The notes under the pieces: model-generated
What the model saw: only the letters and a program-made list of their open reading frames with translations
Databases searched by the model: none
What the model was told of the DNA's origin: nothing
Shown here: positions 1 to 11,251 of the stretch, piece after piece
Position numbering within the stretch: position 1 is the first letter of the stretch
Layout: each line of letters begins with the position of its first letter
Position numbers and translations under genes: made by a program
Assembly (NCBI RefSeq): GCF_963675165.1
Contig: NC_087377.1
Location: 4,712,042 to 4,776,041, forward strand
Source of the DNA: Halichondria panicea
Taxonomy: Eukaryota > Porifera > Demospongiae > Suberitida > Halichondriidae
Length of the DNA stretch: 64,000 nucleotides
Direction of reading: 5' to 3'

Positions 1-3000
1 GAAGGTGAGGTCATAATAATAATATTGCATAATACTAATAACCACAATAAGTTGCAAATACAGTATCTTATAAAGGATGCAGTTATAAAGGTTGGTGGTG
101 CATGGTGCATTAGGTGAAACAATAATATAGCGTCCCCTGACCATGGACTACCGTAGAAACTGGATTTATTAGCGCTTATTCGACTATAAGCGTATCTTTA
201 TTTTAAGCTCATGGTCAACTGCAGGCTTTTTATACTCGAATTGAAGCGCTTTTCCAATTATGCGACGGTTATTAGTGAAATTTTAGAATTGATTCATCTA
301 ATTTCGTTTATCTATGAGCTAGTTAGCTTGTACAGTGCAGGATAGCTATGGTGATATCCATCTGGAAGGACTCTCACATGCTGAGAGAATGTGAGACATG
401 GATGAGGTCCTTTTATTCCAAGCTCCTGGTCAATATAAATGTTATTATAATAATATGAATTTCAATGATAATAGTGTGACATGATATAGATCCAGTTAGG
501 GTTGCCTGCTTTCCTTGCTTGCTCACTTTCTAGCCAGCTTGCGAGTCAGCACTCATCACAGACACATCCGGTTGCTGGGTGGGGCTCGAAATGACTGCGC
601 ATTCTCGAATATAAGCGTATAGAGCTCTGCTATTGACCCCAAAAGCGCATGCACAGTTTCTACGGTATGCATGTACCGTATAGGGGGTAATTTTCGGGTG
701 GGCAATGTGGCTGAGCAATATTAATTTTAGTCACTTCGTCGATAATATTTTCGTGGTTGCTGCTTGCACTGCCGGTAAAGGTAGGCAAGGTCGCTTCGTT
801 CGTGGGTAAGTGGTCAGAGCTCCAACCACGAAAACCACCAATATTATTTTTTTCCCCCGGAAATTACCAGCTATATACGGGTATAATTATGTGCATGTTT
901 ATCTAGCAAAATGAAACATTTAGTAGCCATTCCCTCAGTGAACTTTGACTATAGCATATCTGGCAGCCATATAATTCTTAATACTAGCAGCTAGCTATTA
1001 GTGCTTCAAAAAGACTTTCTCATGGCAGAGTTAGTTTAGGTTACAACAAAATAATGTTGTTGGGGCTGATAAACGCCGCTCTTCAACAATGGCCTCTCTC
1101 GAATTGTGTATATATAGCCTCCTCTGCCTGCAAAATTAAACATTTAGTAGCCGCGGCCTCTGATCAAACATATAATTATACGGTATAATTATTATATTAT
1201 AGGAGTCACACGTTACAATTGTACTGAAAATAATTATCATGTCTGCCAGAAGGCATAATACACGATCATACATGTATAGTATGTGTTGATGAATATATAT
1301 ACCGTATAGGAATATATATATTCATGATCGATTGATTGGTTTACACTTATAAGATGTGCATGCATGCATGCAGTCATGCATATAATAATTATGATGTACT
1401 TAATAGGGGCGTTAAGCTTCGTCAAGCAATAACAGAACTTCTACCATTGGCTGCATGCATGGCTAGCTATAGCTGCACCCGGCTTTTATTCGAATTACGT
1501 GCTTACTGTAACAGCTGAAGTGATCCCGTACCAGGAACAATGGAAAAAGGTCACAAAAGTAGAAAGCTAGAGTGCATGGTTGTTACTTCTTTGCTTATCC
1601 TAATCCTATAGCCCCAGAACATTAGCAAGAGCCATGATTATATCTAAGACTCCTCTAAAATTCCATTCTCAAAAGTTTCTAGTATAGCCTCGTTCCCAGG
1701 CCTTACTTTTTCTTGCTGTTGTCATTTACGTCATGATTGCATGTGGGCTACATATCGCCCATGTTCATAAAAATCCTTGTGGATCACGCGATTTCCCGAA
1801 CCAGACCTTATACTTTTTCTTCCATTTCTTTCTTTGCTGCCTCATTTCGTCTATTCTTTTTTGCCTACCTTCTCTATTTATGCATAAACAAGTATTCTCC
1901 CACGCATTCAGAGTTAATACATTGTATAAGACTGTACTGTACTGAGGACTGTGCCGAGACACTGCCAAGGTGTAGCTTGGCCACCTCTGGTGGCAGTAGC
2001 TACCTGCTAGATTGATAATGATAACTTTAGATCAAACATTTAACAAATATTCTATGGTATAGAAGATATAGAATCTAAACACACAATCTAGATTAGTAAA
2101 TCTAGCTAAGGTATAGCTAGCTAGCTTATATAAACTGCTTGCAAACTTCCAGTTCCATCCAAGTCCATGTGGCTAAGGCTGCATGTCGTAGATCTCTGCG
2201 TGGGCAGTCCAACATCTCTTGCTCATCATGCCCACGCTCATTTTCACCCTTCTACCACCCTTCTATCCTCACGCGACTTCCCAATATAGGCTCTCCTTAT
2301 TCCTAACACTATACCTCTATTTCTTTCTTTATTCCTCCAGTATTTTATCTTGTTAAACGATTAATACAGTATTTAATCTTATTGAACGATTGTGATAAAG
2401 AACAGAAAAAGGAGAGCCTGTGTAGAGGCTATGCCTCTAGCTTGAGTTGTATTAGCCTCTTGTATGAGTAATAACATAATGCTGAATAAAGTTCCCCTAT
2501 ATACATACCGTTTGCATTCATGTATAGCGCAACAGAAAAACTCTATTTCGAACGCACCCCGGTTCATTCATATACAATTTGCTTTACGATCATAAAAGCG
2601 GGTGAAACTGTTACAATATCGGGTGGGACACAAAACAAAATCTTTGTAGCTAACCTATAAATTTTTAATAATTATTATTATTATAGCCTAGCCATAACCA
2701 TGCATTGTAAAGCAAGTGAGAATAGTGCATGTATATAATTATATATACATCGAATATAATATAGTATTATCGTATGTTCATAATTGTTATTAGCACATGC
2801 TCATGCACTTTATTGACTGTGAACCATTTCATTCATCACTTGATATCATTGTGTATTATAACAAGATTGCATGTGTGTAGATCTATTCCAGTATCACTTG
2901 AGCATCTCCTCCCCCCCTCACCTATTACCTGCTTGCAGTCATGCTCTCCTCTGGACCTAGGGCTCTACTCATTGAGATTATTTACAGTGCATGTTGTGAT

Positions 3001-6000
3001 ATTTTGCTATTACGCTAATGTAACATATAAGTTACTGTATTGGTATAACGTTGTTACGCCAGCTTGCATTTTTTTTAACGCAACAGGAACTTATCTGGCG
3101 CTACTATATAATTATAATTATGTATATATCGCCAAATAAACCAACAATTATTTACTATGACCTTTGGACGCTTATTGAGCGGTTTTGTTCTGTGGTTTCA
3201 GAAAACCGTGAAATTGGAACCACCGAATTCAGCTCCCGAACCATTGATTATAATTATATGGAATTGTATAGTTATAATTATTACCGTTGATCTATTGCAA
3301 GTGATACAAAATGTGCCAAAAATTTACCACTATATATAATTTTATACTACAATAATTATATGTATGACTGATTGTTTAATCCTTTACAGTCGATATTCAA
3401 AACCAAACCTACTTGAAGAAACTGGACGAGCTGATGGCCGACGAAAGTGGTACCATTGAGCTACACTATCTCAAGACGCACTTTATTGGTCCCTCGGATC
3501 TTGGCAAAACGACCACTCGACAGCGGCTTGTTGGATCCATTACTAACCTGTCTTTGCTGCCCGAAGATCAAAGGAAACGTTGCAGTACATTACTAGCCGA
3601 GTGTGAACAAGTATTGGCCTTTATGGACAAATCTGGAACAAAACTTGAATTTAAAGCATCTTCAAATCTAGAGGAAGAAACACAGTTTATCTTCTCTTAC
3701 CTTATGTCCTGTGAACCTATTGAAGACAGCACTGTCAGCAATACTAGTCCACCTAAGGAACAGCCCACACAAGAAACCACTGACCCAAAGATTGAAGACA
3801 GCACTGTTAGCAATATTAGTCTACCTAAGGAACAGCCCACAAAAAAAACCACTGACCCAAAGAAGCAAACTCAACTCAAGATCGGTGAATCTGCTACTGT
3901 ACCCCAAGAAGCAGTATCACCAATACCAGAACCACCGGAAAAGGTCGTGAAAGTGACCACTGTAGATGTTGAAAAGGTTATCTCGAGACTCCGGAATATT
4001 GTGGGTTCAGGAGAGTACACTAAAGAGCTGCTGAACAAAGTCCTACTCAATCTGGTCGATATAGGTGGGCAGCCTGGATTCGTGGAGATGTTTCCTTTTC
4101 TAAGCAAAGGTGCAGGTATCTTCCTGGTATTCTTTCGACTGGACAAAGACCTCGATGACATGTGTCAAGTCTCCTACGAACGAGGAAAGGACAAAATCAC
4201 ACCGTACGATTCAACATACACAAGCAGAGAAACACTCTCTCAAATCCTCTCAGCTATCAGCCACCATATCAAGATTGACTCGGATATTGACAGAGAGCTG
4301 TGTAGTAAACTGGGAAATCTAGGCTCTGCTAAGCCTGTTGCTACCCTCATAGGCACTTTCAAGGATAAACTGGCAATGCAAATCAAAGTCAATCTTCTGT
4401 ACGAGAAATATTGTGACTTAACAAAAACTGCCTGCAAGAGCGATAGTACCACTGCCAGCAAGAGCGATAGCACCACTGCCAACAAGAGCGATAGCACCAC
4501 TGCCAGCAAGAGCCTAAATGTAAAGAAAGCAATTCAGAACATTTTGACTCATCAGAAAAATGATGAGCATGCTAACGTCAGTGCAGAAGACATGGCTGCC
4601 ATTGAGCAAACAGTCAGCCACCACCTCAACTCAGACGCTTTCAAGAAAGATGTCCAAGACCGTTTAGAGCAAAAGTTGACAGAAAAAAACGAAGGTGTGA
4701 CCAAAATTACCAGCAAGTTTGAGAACTTACTTTCTAACCCAAAAGACACGAAGTTCCAATTCATAGCAGTGGATAACTACGAAGGTACTGATTCTGATAT
4801 GGAACCTCTTCGTGAACATCTTCATGGCTTATTCAGTAGCTATTTCAAACATGCCAAGCTTCGAATTCGCCCACAACAGCTTTTGTTTGGAGTTGTACTG
4901 AGAAAAGAGTTTGACATTGTGTCTATGGAAGAATGCATTCGTATCGGCACCGAGGGGTTAAAGATGAGAGAGGAGGAGGTTCGATTCACCGTTTGGTATC
5001 TGGATCGGTACGTTGGAGCTTTGATCTATCATCCAGAGATCAAGGACAAAGATGGTTGGTTTGGGAACTTTATCATTTGCAACCCCCAAGTGGTATTCAA
5101 CAGCCTCAGTGTTCTCGTTGTCAAGCCGCTACTTGAGCTCCATTCTGAAGATAGCAGTATTCACTTCAAGGATGCTGAGAGAAATAATTGGATACTCAAG
5201 GGACAATTCTCAATGGAAACAATTACTCGATGCCATTCGAAGGAAAACCAGGGTGTGAAGAAAGACCAGTTGATTCCTGTTGAGAAGCTGCTCATACTAC
5301 TCAAGCATTCCCACCTTTTGGCCAAAATCACAACAGTAAAGGAAGACCATACCACAGAAGAGATTGAAACGAGGTATTTCATCCCCGCTATTCTCAAGTG
5401 TGCATCTCGCGAGGAACTAACGAAACCACCCCCCACTGGCATTGATACACCCTCTCCAATCAAGATCACATTCAAACCTCAATACGTTCCCACTGGATTA
5501 TTCTGTGCCATGATCAGTGATTTGGTCTCAAGGGGGAGTAAAGGCAAAGGCATTCTGGGCATGACTTGGAAACTTGCCACTGATACCTCAGTAAAGAGAA
5601 ACCTCGTCTCCTTTCACATTGACGAATCTGCCAATCATTTTGTTACCCTGATTGCTCACGTTGATTGCTACGAGATACGGATTATTCGACAGAACCGGAA
5701 GTATACAATGCACGAGCTTTGTTCCTACATCCTCTCAACCCTCCTGTTGGTGATGAAGGACATTAGTCCACTACTCTCACCAATTCTTGCTTTTGACTGC
5801 TACTGTGGCAAACATGAAGATGCCATGAAACTGTGTCTCCTCACACCTGGAGTGTATCCCTGCTTTAACTGCAACAGTGAAATCTCTCTGAGTCCTCACC
5901 AAGAATGCTGGTTTGCAAAAGTTAGTGAAGTATTTCTATATTGTTGTCATACCTGCATTTATAATACGTTTCGTATTGTTTTGTTTTTTGTGTGTACAGG

Positions 6001-7789
6001 AAGTCAGCCTGGGAGATGATGTTACTCTTCTTGCCTTTCCATATGCTGAGGACCTAGACCCAAGCCTCTCTTTTAAGTGGAAGAAGACAAGTTCGAAAAT
6101 TAAAGGGAGTGAAAATGAATTGGAATTCAAGGCCTCGTTAAATGATCATTTCGAGGGCTTTATCAGTTGTGAGATCTCCAAGAACCAGAAGGATTTCTTT
6201 ACCGTGTACCACTGCCTGAGAAACAGTATCGGTAAGAGCATGCATGCAAACCCACTTACCATTGCATTAATTGTAGTGTAATAATTTTGTGCATCTATAT
6301 ACTGTCTCCCGAATAGTCTCCTTTTAAGTTATTTGCTCAGCTATCAGTGTATATAGTGCCATTCCCATCCCATACACTGTAATAAAGGAAGTGTTCTAAG
6401 CACACTAAATCAATGATCGCATACAGCACACTTTGCAGTGTAATGTTGGACTATTCTCACTGCAGGCATTGCTGTACATGATGATCAAGAAGATGAAGAT
6501 CAATTATACACTAAAGATTTGCAAGAAGTTCTTTCTCAATTAATGGAAGCCATTAATGTTTGGTTTGAGTTGGGCCTCGCTTTAGGGATTCCAGTTGCCA
6601 CGCTTGGAGATATCAAGTGTCATACACATTGCAATAAAGATGGTTTGATTAGAATGCTGGCCCACTGGCTGGAATCTTCACCTTCTCGTACATGGAGTGA
6701 CATTTGCAATGGCCTCAAAAGTTGCACTGTCAAACATGACGTTCTAGCAAATACAATTGAGAAGAAATACAATGGTAAATGTGATTGTGTGAAGTTCACT
6801 ATTATAGCTAAAAATTGTTACAAAAAACTAGGTCGGCTATCAGGGAAGAGAAAGAGACCAAAAAACTGTTCGTGTGTTCCCGGACCCCATGCAGAGGACT
6901 CGTCCCGACCACCCCACATCACTGGTGAGAGGCTCATGCAGAGGACTCATAATTAGCCATTTATTTAATGCCGTTATACGTATTGCTGACATTTCCTACT
7001 GCATACGTCTACAGATCCTCTAGCCCCAGGACACCGTAAAAGATTATTGGGATCAGGTGAAGAAGTTGAAACTCTGTCAAAGCGTCCGAAGAATGATATC
7101 ACTATACAAGGTATGAGATGTCACCACGTATACAGATCAGAACATGATTGTGTGCTTGAAGTGAACTAGAGTATGTATAGAGCTTCAAAATAGTATATAT
7201 ATATATACATGTTGAAAACATCTGGTGTTGGCTTAAATTTAGTATCCAATAATTCCCATTTGTCTATAATGATTACAATCAGGCCGAGCGTTCCATTGTA
7301 GAGACTTGTTCATTGTGTCAATGTCATCAGATCAATTGTGTGACGTTAGGGAATGTGAGAATAAGGTTGTACGTGTTGGACAAGTTAATCAAATAATCTT
7401 GTTTTAAATCCATTTCCTTGTGTGTAGGATCATCACAAGAGGAGCATACTAACAGAAACCAAACAGTACAACGGTCGTCCATTGTTCTGACTGGAGATGA
7501 TGTTCTAACAATTTGTGAGAGTCTGAACAATGCCAGCAATGATTGGTTCAACTTGGGACTGGCTCTTGGAATGAAGTTTGCTGGTTTGAAAAATATCCAA
7601 GATCGATACTCAGATAATAATCGCCGCCTTACGGAGGTGGTGGGCAAGCGTCTTCAAGTCACTGATCCACCCATGACATGGCCTTACATATGTGAATGTC
7701 TAAGGAGGCCTACTATTGAGCGTAACGATGTAGCCGAGGAAATTGAAGACAAGTATGTGACTGCATTTGCTCATAGTGCCACTAATTAA
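1..7789 (+). CDS. Roc-COR/Ig/death-domain gene, 3' part (copy A; 5' exons outside window)
   Basis: Identical to the 3' part of the complete gene at 30184-47731. Positions 1-4 are the last bases of the Roc-COR module 1 exon, followed by a GT donor. Exons by splice sites and phase are 3390-5920 (Roc-COR 2), 6000-6231 (Ig-like), 6466-6774 (death-fold 1), 6895-6924 and 7015-7110 (linker), and 7428-7789 (death-fold 2 and stop). All junctions after the second exon except one are phase 1 and stay in frame. An AATAAA lies at 7924-7929. The product is probably a cytosolic signalling GTPase; its partners are unknown. Confidence 0.8.
744..845. mobile_element. Short inverted-repeat MITE (copy A; second copy at 40686-40787)
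   Basis: The left end, AATATTTTCGTGGTTG, is matched by an inverted right end containing CAACCACGAAAACC and AATATT. There is no coding capacity. It lies inside the Roc-COR intron. The superfamily is unclear. Confidence 0.55.
900..1170. repeat. Dispersed repeat related to a MITE in the nested transposon (second copy 40842-41112)
   Basis: Contains GCGGCCTCTGATCAAACATA and nearby stretches that reappear inverted at about 22130-22520 and in part at 20629-20953, both inside the nested CACTA-like element. It also matches about 36360-36560 in the upstream intron of the same gene. Shared pieces include the end motif, CTCGAGAGAGG-like sequence, and AGTGAACTTTGA with its complement. It looks like an old non-autonomous transposon family. 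Confidence 0.55.
3390..5920 (+). CDS. Exon: Roc-COR module 2 (copy A)
   Basis: A 2,531-nt exon, acceptor CAG at 3387-3389, donor GTTAGT at 5921. It encodes a Ras-of-complex GTPase followed by a COR region. The P-loop GPSDLGKT is at 3488-3511, the switch II motif DIGGQP at 4058-4075, and a TFKD motif in the G4 position at 4354-4365. Two in-frame tandem repeats are present: a roughly 23-residue acidic/threonine unit repeated twice (about 3719-3865), and an eight-residue Lys-Ser-Asp-Ser-Thr-Thr unit (about 4433-4514) just after G4. The exon ends in a C-x2-C-x8-H segment. There is no in-frame ATG at its 5' end, so it is an internal exon. Confidence 0.85.
6000..6231 (+). CDS. Exon: Ig-like domain (copy A)
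   Basis: A 77-residue exon flanked by GTGTACAG and GGTAAGAG. The pattern GDDVTLLAF, then FKWKK, then GFISCEIS fits an Ig-like beta sandwich with the central Trp and second Cys. The first Cys is not evident, so the disulphide may be absent, as in intracellular Ig folds. The exon enters in phase 0 and leaves in phase 1. Confidence 0.6.
6466..6774 (+). CDS. Exon: death-fold domain 1 (copy A)
   Basis: A 103-codon exon in phase 1 at both ends, acceptor TGCAG, donor GTAAAT. The protein has the [11 protein letters not shown] stretch, an [10 protein letters not shown] segment and an ENDING of IEKKYNG, which match the helix 2-3 and helix 5-6 pattern of death-like domains in sponge and cnidarian proteins. 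If the intron were retained, the frame would run on to a stop at 6956. Splicing to 6895 is preferred because the phases match. Confidence 0.7.
6895..7110 (+). CDS. Two short linker exons between the death-fold domains (copy A)
   Basis: A 30-nt microexon (6895-6924) and a 96-nt exon (7015-7110), each with AG/GT borders and phase 1 at both ends, so either can be skipped without breaking the frame. The second encodes a basic segment with clusters HRKR and KRP that could act as a nuclear localisation signal; that role is only inferred. Confidence 0.5.
7428..7789 (+). CDS. Last coding exon: death-fold domain 2 and stop (copy A)
   Basis: After acceptor GTGTAG, the exon encodes a second death-like domain with the same landmarks as the first: [20 protein letters not shown] and EEIEDKY. 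It terminates at TAA 7787-7789. The two domains are clearly paralogous, so the C-terminus carries a tandem death-fold pair, a usual arrangement for homotypic adaptor recruitment. Confidence 0.72.
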
Positions 7790-7923
7790 TCATGAGAACC
7801 TGACAAGGTACGTGTGTTTGTAATCTGATTGTAGTATAATCTTATGTTTTGTTCTCTATAGCTTTGGTTGATTGTGCTGTGCTCATGCTTTCATACAGAT
7901 ACTGGAGTTACTTGAAAGGGACG

Positions 7924-7929
7924 AATAAA
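7924..7929 (+). terminator. Likely polyadenylation signal of the Roc-COR gene (copy A; second copy 47866-47871)
   Basis: AATAAA lies 135 bp after the stop codon in a GT-rich context. A possible 3'-UTR intron (GTACGTGTG donor at about 7808, acceptor CATACAG at about 7899) lies between. Confidence 0.45.
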
Positions 7930-8160
7930 GATGTCAAGTAAAGAAGCATGCAAGGAAGCATGCAAGAATGTCAAGTAAAGAACTAACTCTGTGTTGACTA
8001 TAAGTACTGACTATTATTGCTCTGTGTTCTGTGTTTGTTGATTATACCACCTTCTATTTTTATAACAAATTTCATTTCCAGCTTTCTAGTTTAGTGACCC
8101 TTTACCATTCTTGTTGGGTACAGGATCACTTCAGTTGCAGCTTCTTGTTAACCACATGGC

Positions 8161-8218
8161 TAGCCTCGAATCCAGGCCGATTAAAATACGTATTATAATC
8201 GGCCTGGTCTCGAGGCTA
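8161..8218. mobile_element. 58-bp palindromic insertion with 9-bp target duplication (second copy 48103-48160)
   Basis: A near-perfect palindrome starting TAGCCTCG and ending CGAGGCTA, flanked on both sides by CCACATGGC (8152-8160 and 8219-8227). The 9-bp direct repeat is what Mutator-like elements produce. Related sequence occurs at 35155-35214, and half-sites at about 1686 and 33606. Confidence 0.7.
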
Positions 8219-8269
8219 CCACATGGCGGGCTCCTCATGGTCGGAGAGAGAGCTAGAGCTAGAGTGAGT

Positions 8270-8420
8270 GTCTGCAGGCATGAGCTGGAGGAGCACGCAG
8301 TCCAGTATTACACAGCAAAAACTGCTAACAAATACGGGAATTACGGGATGATCGTTAATGTCACACACACGGTACAGGTCACGGACTTTCACGGGGGAGT
8401 GGTTTAACGGGAACCGTAGA
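8270..8420. repeat. GC-rich repeat, inverted relative to 11000-11215
   Basis: ACACAGCAAAAACTGCTAAC followed by CGGG- and CCGT-rich sequence. A diverged inverted copy lies just left of the CACTA element at 11000-11215. The pair brackets about 2.6 kb that includes the minisatellite and may be the ends of an old element. Confidence 0.45.
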
Positions 8421-8935
8421 CAACCGTTGCCGTGGGGGAGGGGCTGGACGGGCAACCGTATGAAGACCGTGCAGTCTGACCACATTAGCTGACGGACAAT
8501 AAAGAGACACCGTATATCTATAGAGTTTTGCTACTATATAATTATGTGCCCACTTCATCAATGGCTATACTAATAAAAAAAACAGGGTGTAAATCTAGTT
8601 GATCAAGACGAGAGTGGATTAGAGCCACAACCAAAGAGGACCAGATCTAGAGCTGCTAGATCTAGTGTCCTGTGTCCTCACTTGCGATCAGCACATATCC
8701 AAATCTAGTTATTACCGTATTCAGATACAGACCTGAGTGACCATGACTTGCCTGGATAGCTATATTCAACTGGAGTTGTACTGTCGACTTGTTATAATAA
8801 TAATAAACTTGCACTGTTTTATAATAAATTATTATTCTTACTGATAGGAGGAGGAGGAGGAGGAGGAGCTCGTAATTGCGCATGCGTAGTATGAAACCCA
8901 CATTTTAAGCGGGATTTGGAGAAGCTGAGGACTTG

Positions 8936-9057
8936 GATTTTAAGATCAAGAGCCTTCACGTTGACGTTGAGCATGAGAGAGCCGGTTCTCTAGCTTTATG
9001 GAAGGGAAGCCTGTACGTATCTGTTCATGAACCAGCCAAAAAGTGTGTTAAGACAAG
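8936..9057 (+). CDS. Possible isolated exon, unknown product (second copy 48878-48999)
   Basis: An open segment of about 40 codons ending at a consensus donor (ACAA then GTACGT at 9058). The codons look protein-like (acidic N-terminal part, then LALWKGSLYVSV), and an in-frame stop lies shortly upstream. No ATG or confident partner exon was found. It could be a remnant exon or chance. Confidence 0.25.
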
Positions 9058-9084
9058 TACGTATGAAATATTAAATACGTGTGT

Positions 9085-10075
9085 AAAGTACGTGTATTGG
9101 GTCCCTTGTGTCTGTCAGGCCGGATGTTTCATCCTTCGGCAACAGCCTGTCAAGATGTATCATCTTTCGTCAGGTGGCCCGTCCATGTATACACTGTTTA
9201 TGAATATTAATTTAGCCGTGTGTGTGTCACGTAGAGTGTGTGTATAAGTGTATTGGGTCCTTGTGTCTGTCAGGATGTTTCATCCTTCGGCAACAGCCTG
9301 TCAAGATGTATCATCTTTCGTCAGGTAGCCCGTCCATGTATACACTGTTTGTGAATATTAATTTAGCCGTGTGTGTGTCATGTAGAGTGTGTGTGTAAGT
9401 GTATTGGGTCCTTGTGTCTGTCAGGATGTTTCATCCTTCGGCAACAGCCTGTCAAGATGTATCATCTTTCGTCAGGTGGCCCGTTCATGTATACACTGTT
9501 TGTGAATATTAATTTAGCCTTGTGTGTAAGTGTATTGGGTCCTTGTGTCTGTCAGGATGTTTCATCCTTCGGCAACAGCCTGTCAAGATGTATCATCTTT
9601 CGTCAGGTGGCCCGTCCATGTATACACTGTTTGTGAATGTTAATTTAGCCTTGTGTGTAAGTGTATTGGGTCCTTGTGTCTGTCAGGATGTTTCATCCTT
9701 CGGCAACAGCCTGTCAAGATGTATCATCTTTCGTCAGGTGGCCCGTTCATGTATACACTGTTTGTGAATATTAATTTAGCCTGGTGTGTGTCACGTAGAG
9801 TGTGTGTGTAAGTGTATTGGGTCCTTGTGTCTGTCAGGATGTTTCATCCTTCGGCAACAGCCTGTCAAGATGTATCATCTTTCGTCAGGTGGCCCGTCCA
9901 TGTATACACTGTTTGTGAATATTAATTTAGCCTTGTGTGTAAGTGTATTGGGTCCTTGTGTCTGTCAGGATGTTTCATCCTTCGGCAACAGCCTGTCAAG
10001 ATGTATCATCTTTCGTCAGGTGGCCCGTCCATGTATACACTGTTTGTGAATATTAATTTAGCCGTGTGTGGGCAG
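9085..10075. repeat. Minisatellite, seven units of 131 or about 151 bp (second copy 49027-50017)
   Basis: Units start GTGTATTGGGTCC at 9092, 9248, 9399, 9530, 9661, 9812 and 9943. Spacings are 156, 151, 131, 131, 151 and 131 bp. Long units contain an extra piece of about 20 bp (TGTGTCACGTAGAG). 131 is not a multiple of 3, so the open frames across it are by-products. The unit core resembles the minisatellite at 27121-27680. Confidence 0.93.
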
Positions 10076-11251
10076 TTAGGATGTTGCATCGTTTGTGTCA
10101 ATTATTGTGTACTAATGATAATTGTATTGAAATGTGTTCTTTTGTCTGTTTAAATATCTATTTTCTCACTCTAAATGTAGATGCTCATGTGATCAATCAA
10201 TGACAATCGCGTACTGGGCGTGGAATCAAAAATATGATGTGTCATGACAGTGGACATTACAGGTAATGTTTACACATATTAAATACATAATTGATAAAGT
10301 TGCTCACTATATTACAGGCACCCATTAACGTGTTGAAAACGACTCGTTGGACAATCATAATTATTATGATGATTTAATAATAGAATCTCAGGTGAGATAT
10401 TAATGTCAGTGTTCAAACATATAATAATGTGCTTGTGTATTACTAGTACAGTAATGTTGCAGACGTAAACCAACGTCAGTTCTTATGATCGTTCTCAAGG
10501 CCTGGAAACTGCTATTAAATCATAAAGGTACTATTTCTCACAATGTAATTATTGTCTACCGTATACCTCTTGACTAGGTATCGATGTCGATCTCTCAGAT
10601 ATGTCGATTCTGTTAAATTACCGACCGGTAAGCTAAAAGCGAGCTAAGTTTGAAACTCTGTAATGGCATACTTCTTTTCTCATGCAGGCTACCATGATCA
10701 TACAAGTCATTGAAAGTGAACATAATGATGGTAAATAATACAAGTCAACACTAGGTAGCCTTTAAGTCACTCATTTTGTGTCCAGCTAGCTGTTGTCTTG
10801 TGTTTCTTGTCTTGTTTCTTTCTGGTGCATGCTGTATATATAAATTATATTTTTGATTGAACTTTGAACTCAACTCTAAATAATTACAATGACATCATTA
10901 ACTAGTACGATTACATAGCATGAACGGTCGACAGTCTATCAGCTCGTTTGTGTGATTTATACGGTAGCTATCACGGTCCATCACGGTAGGTTGACGGGTG
11001 TAGACGTGTAGCAAACGGGGACTTTGGCGGGTACCGTCTGAGCGTGCCCGTCTAATTGGTCCCAATCCGGGATTACACGGTGCCCGTTTATTGAAACACG
11101 GGATACCGTTTATTGACCCGTTTCATCTAATAGTACGGGCGCACACTGTACCCGCATTTGTCAGTAGTTTTTGCTGTGTTAATTAATGGATAATTATGGT
11201 GGCTAGCCTGCAGAGGGAGCTGTACAATGCTAGGGTGAGTAGGATTGCTTG
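10076..11251. other. Spacer between the minisatellite and the CACTA element
   Basis: AT-rich sequence with several AG/GT pairs (around 10260, 10318-10391 and 10688-10733) but no open frame longer than a few codons between them. The last 270 bp is the GC-rich inverted repeat partner of 8270-8420. The CACTA target site TTG is at 11249-11251. I see no gene here. Confidence 0.6.

Larger units (their letters stand above)
5..3389 (+). other. Intron between Roc-COR module 1 and module 2 exons (copy A)
   Basis: Starts with GTGAGG at 5 and ends with a pyrimidine-rich stretch and CAG at 3387-3389. There is no convincing coding sequence; the open frames here lack codon bias and family motifs. It holds a hairpin MITE (744-845), a dispersed repeat (about 900-1170), a palindromic AT tract near 1300 and low-complexity AT runs. 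Blocks near 50-115, 900-1040 and 2430-2720 match blocks in the same order in the intron before module 1 (32335-37744). Confidence 0.75.

Noticed and set aside
1737-2015. 92-codon hydrophobic open frame in the Roc-COR intron, with an overlapping minus-strand frame
   Set aside because: Hydrophobicity comes from T-rich intron sequence; no signature, and it overlaps other frames of similar length.
3413-6019. Reading the Roc-COR 2 exon as a free-standing gene starting at TTG and ending in the following intron
   Set aside because: There is no ATG at its 5' end, a good acceptor lies just upstream, the donor GTTAGT at 5921 gives an in-frame join to the Ig-like exon, and the last 33 codons are intron sequence.
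8961-10075. CRISPR-like array of regularly spaced repeats
   Set aside because: Whole units are near-identical with no variable spacers, and the genome is eukaryotic with introns. It is a minisatellite.
9373-10153. Several 72-87 codon open frames with repeated Cys-rich peptides
   Set aside because: They follow the 131/151-bp minisatellite, whose unit is not a multiple of three, so the frame changes at each unit. They are by-products of the repeat.
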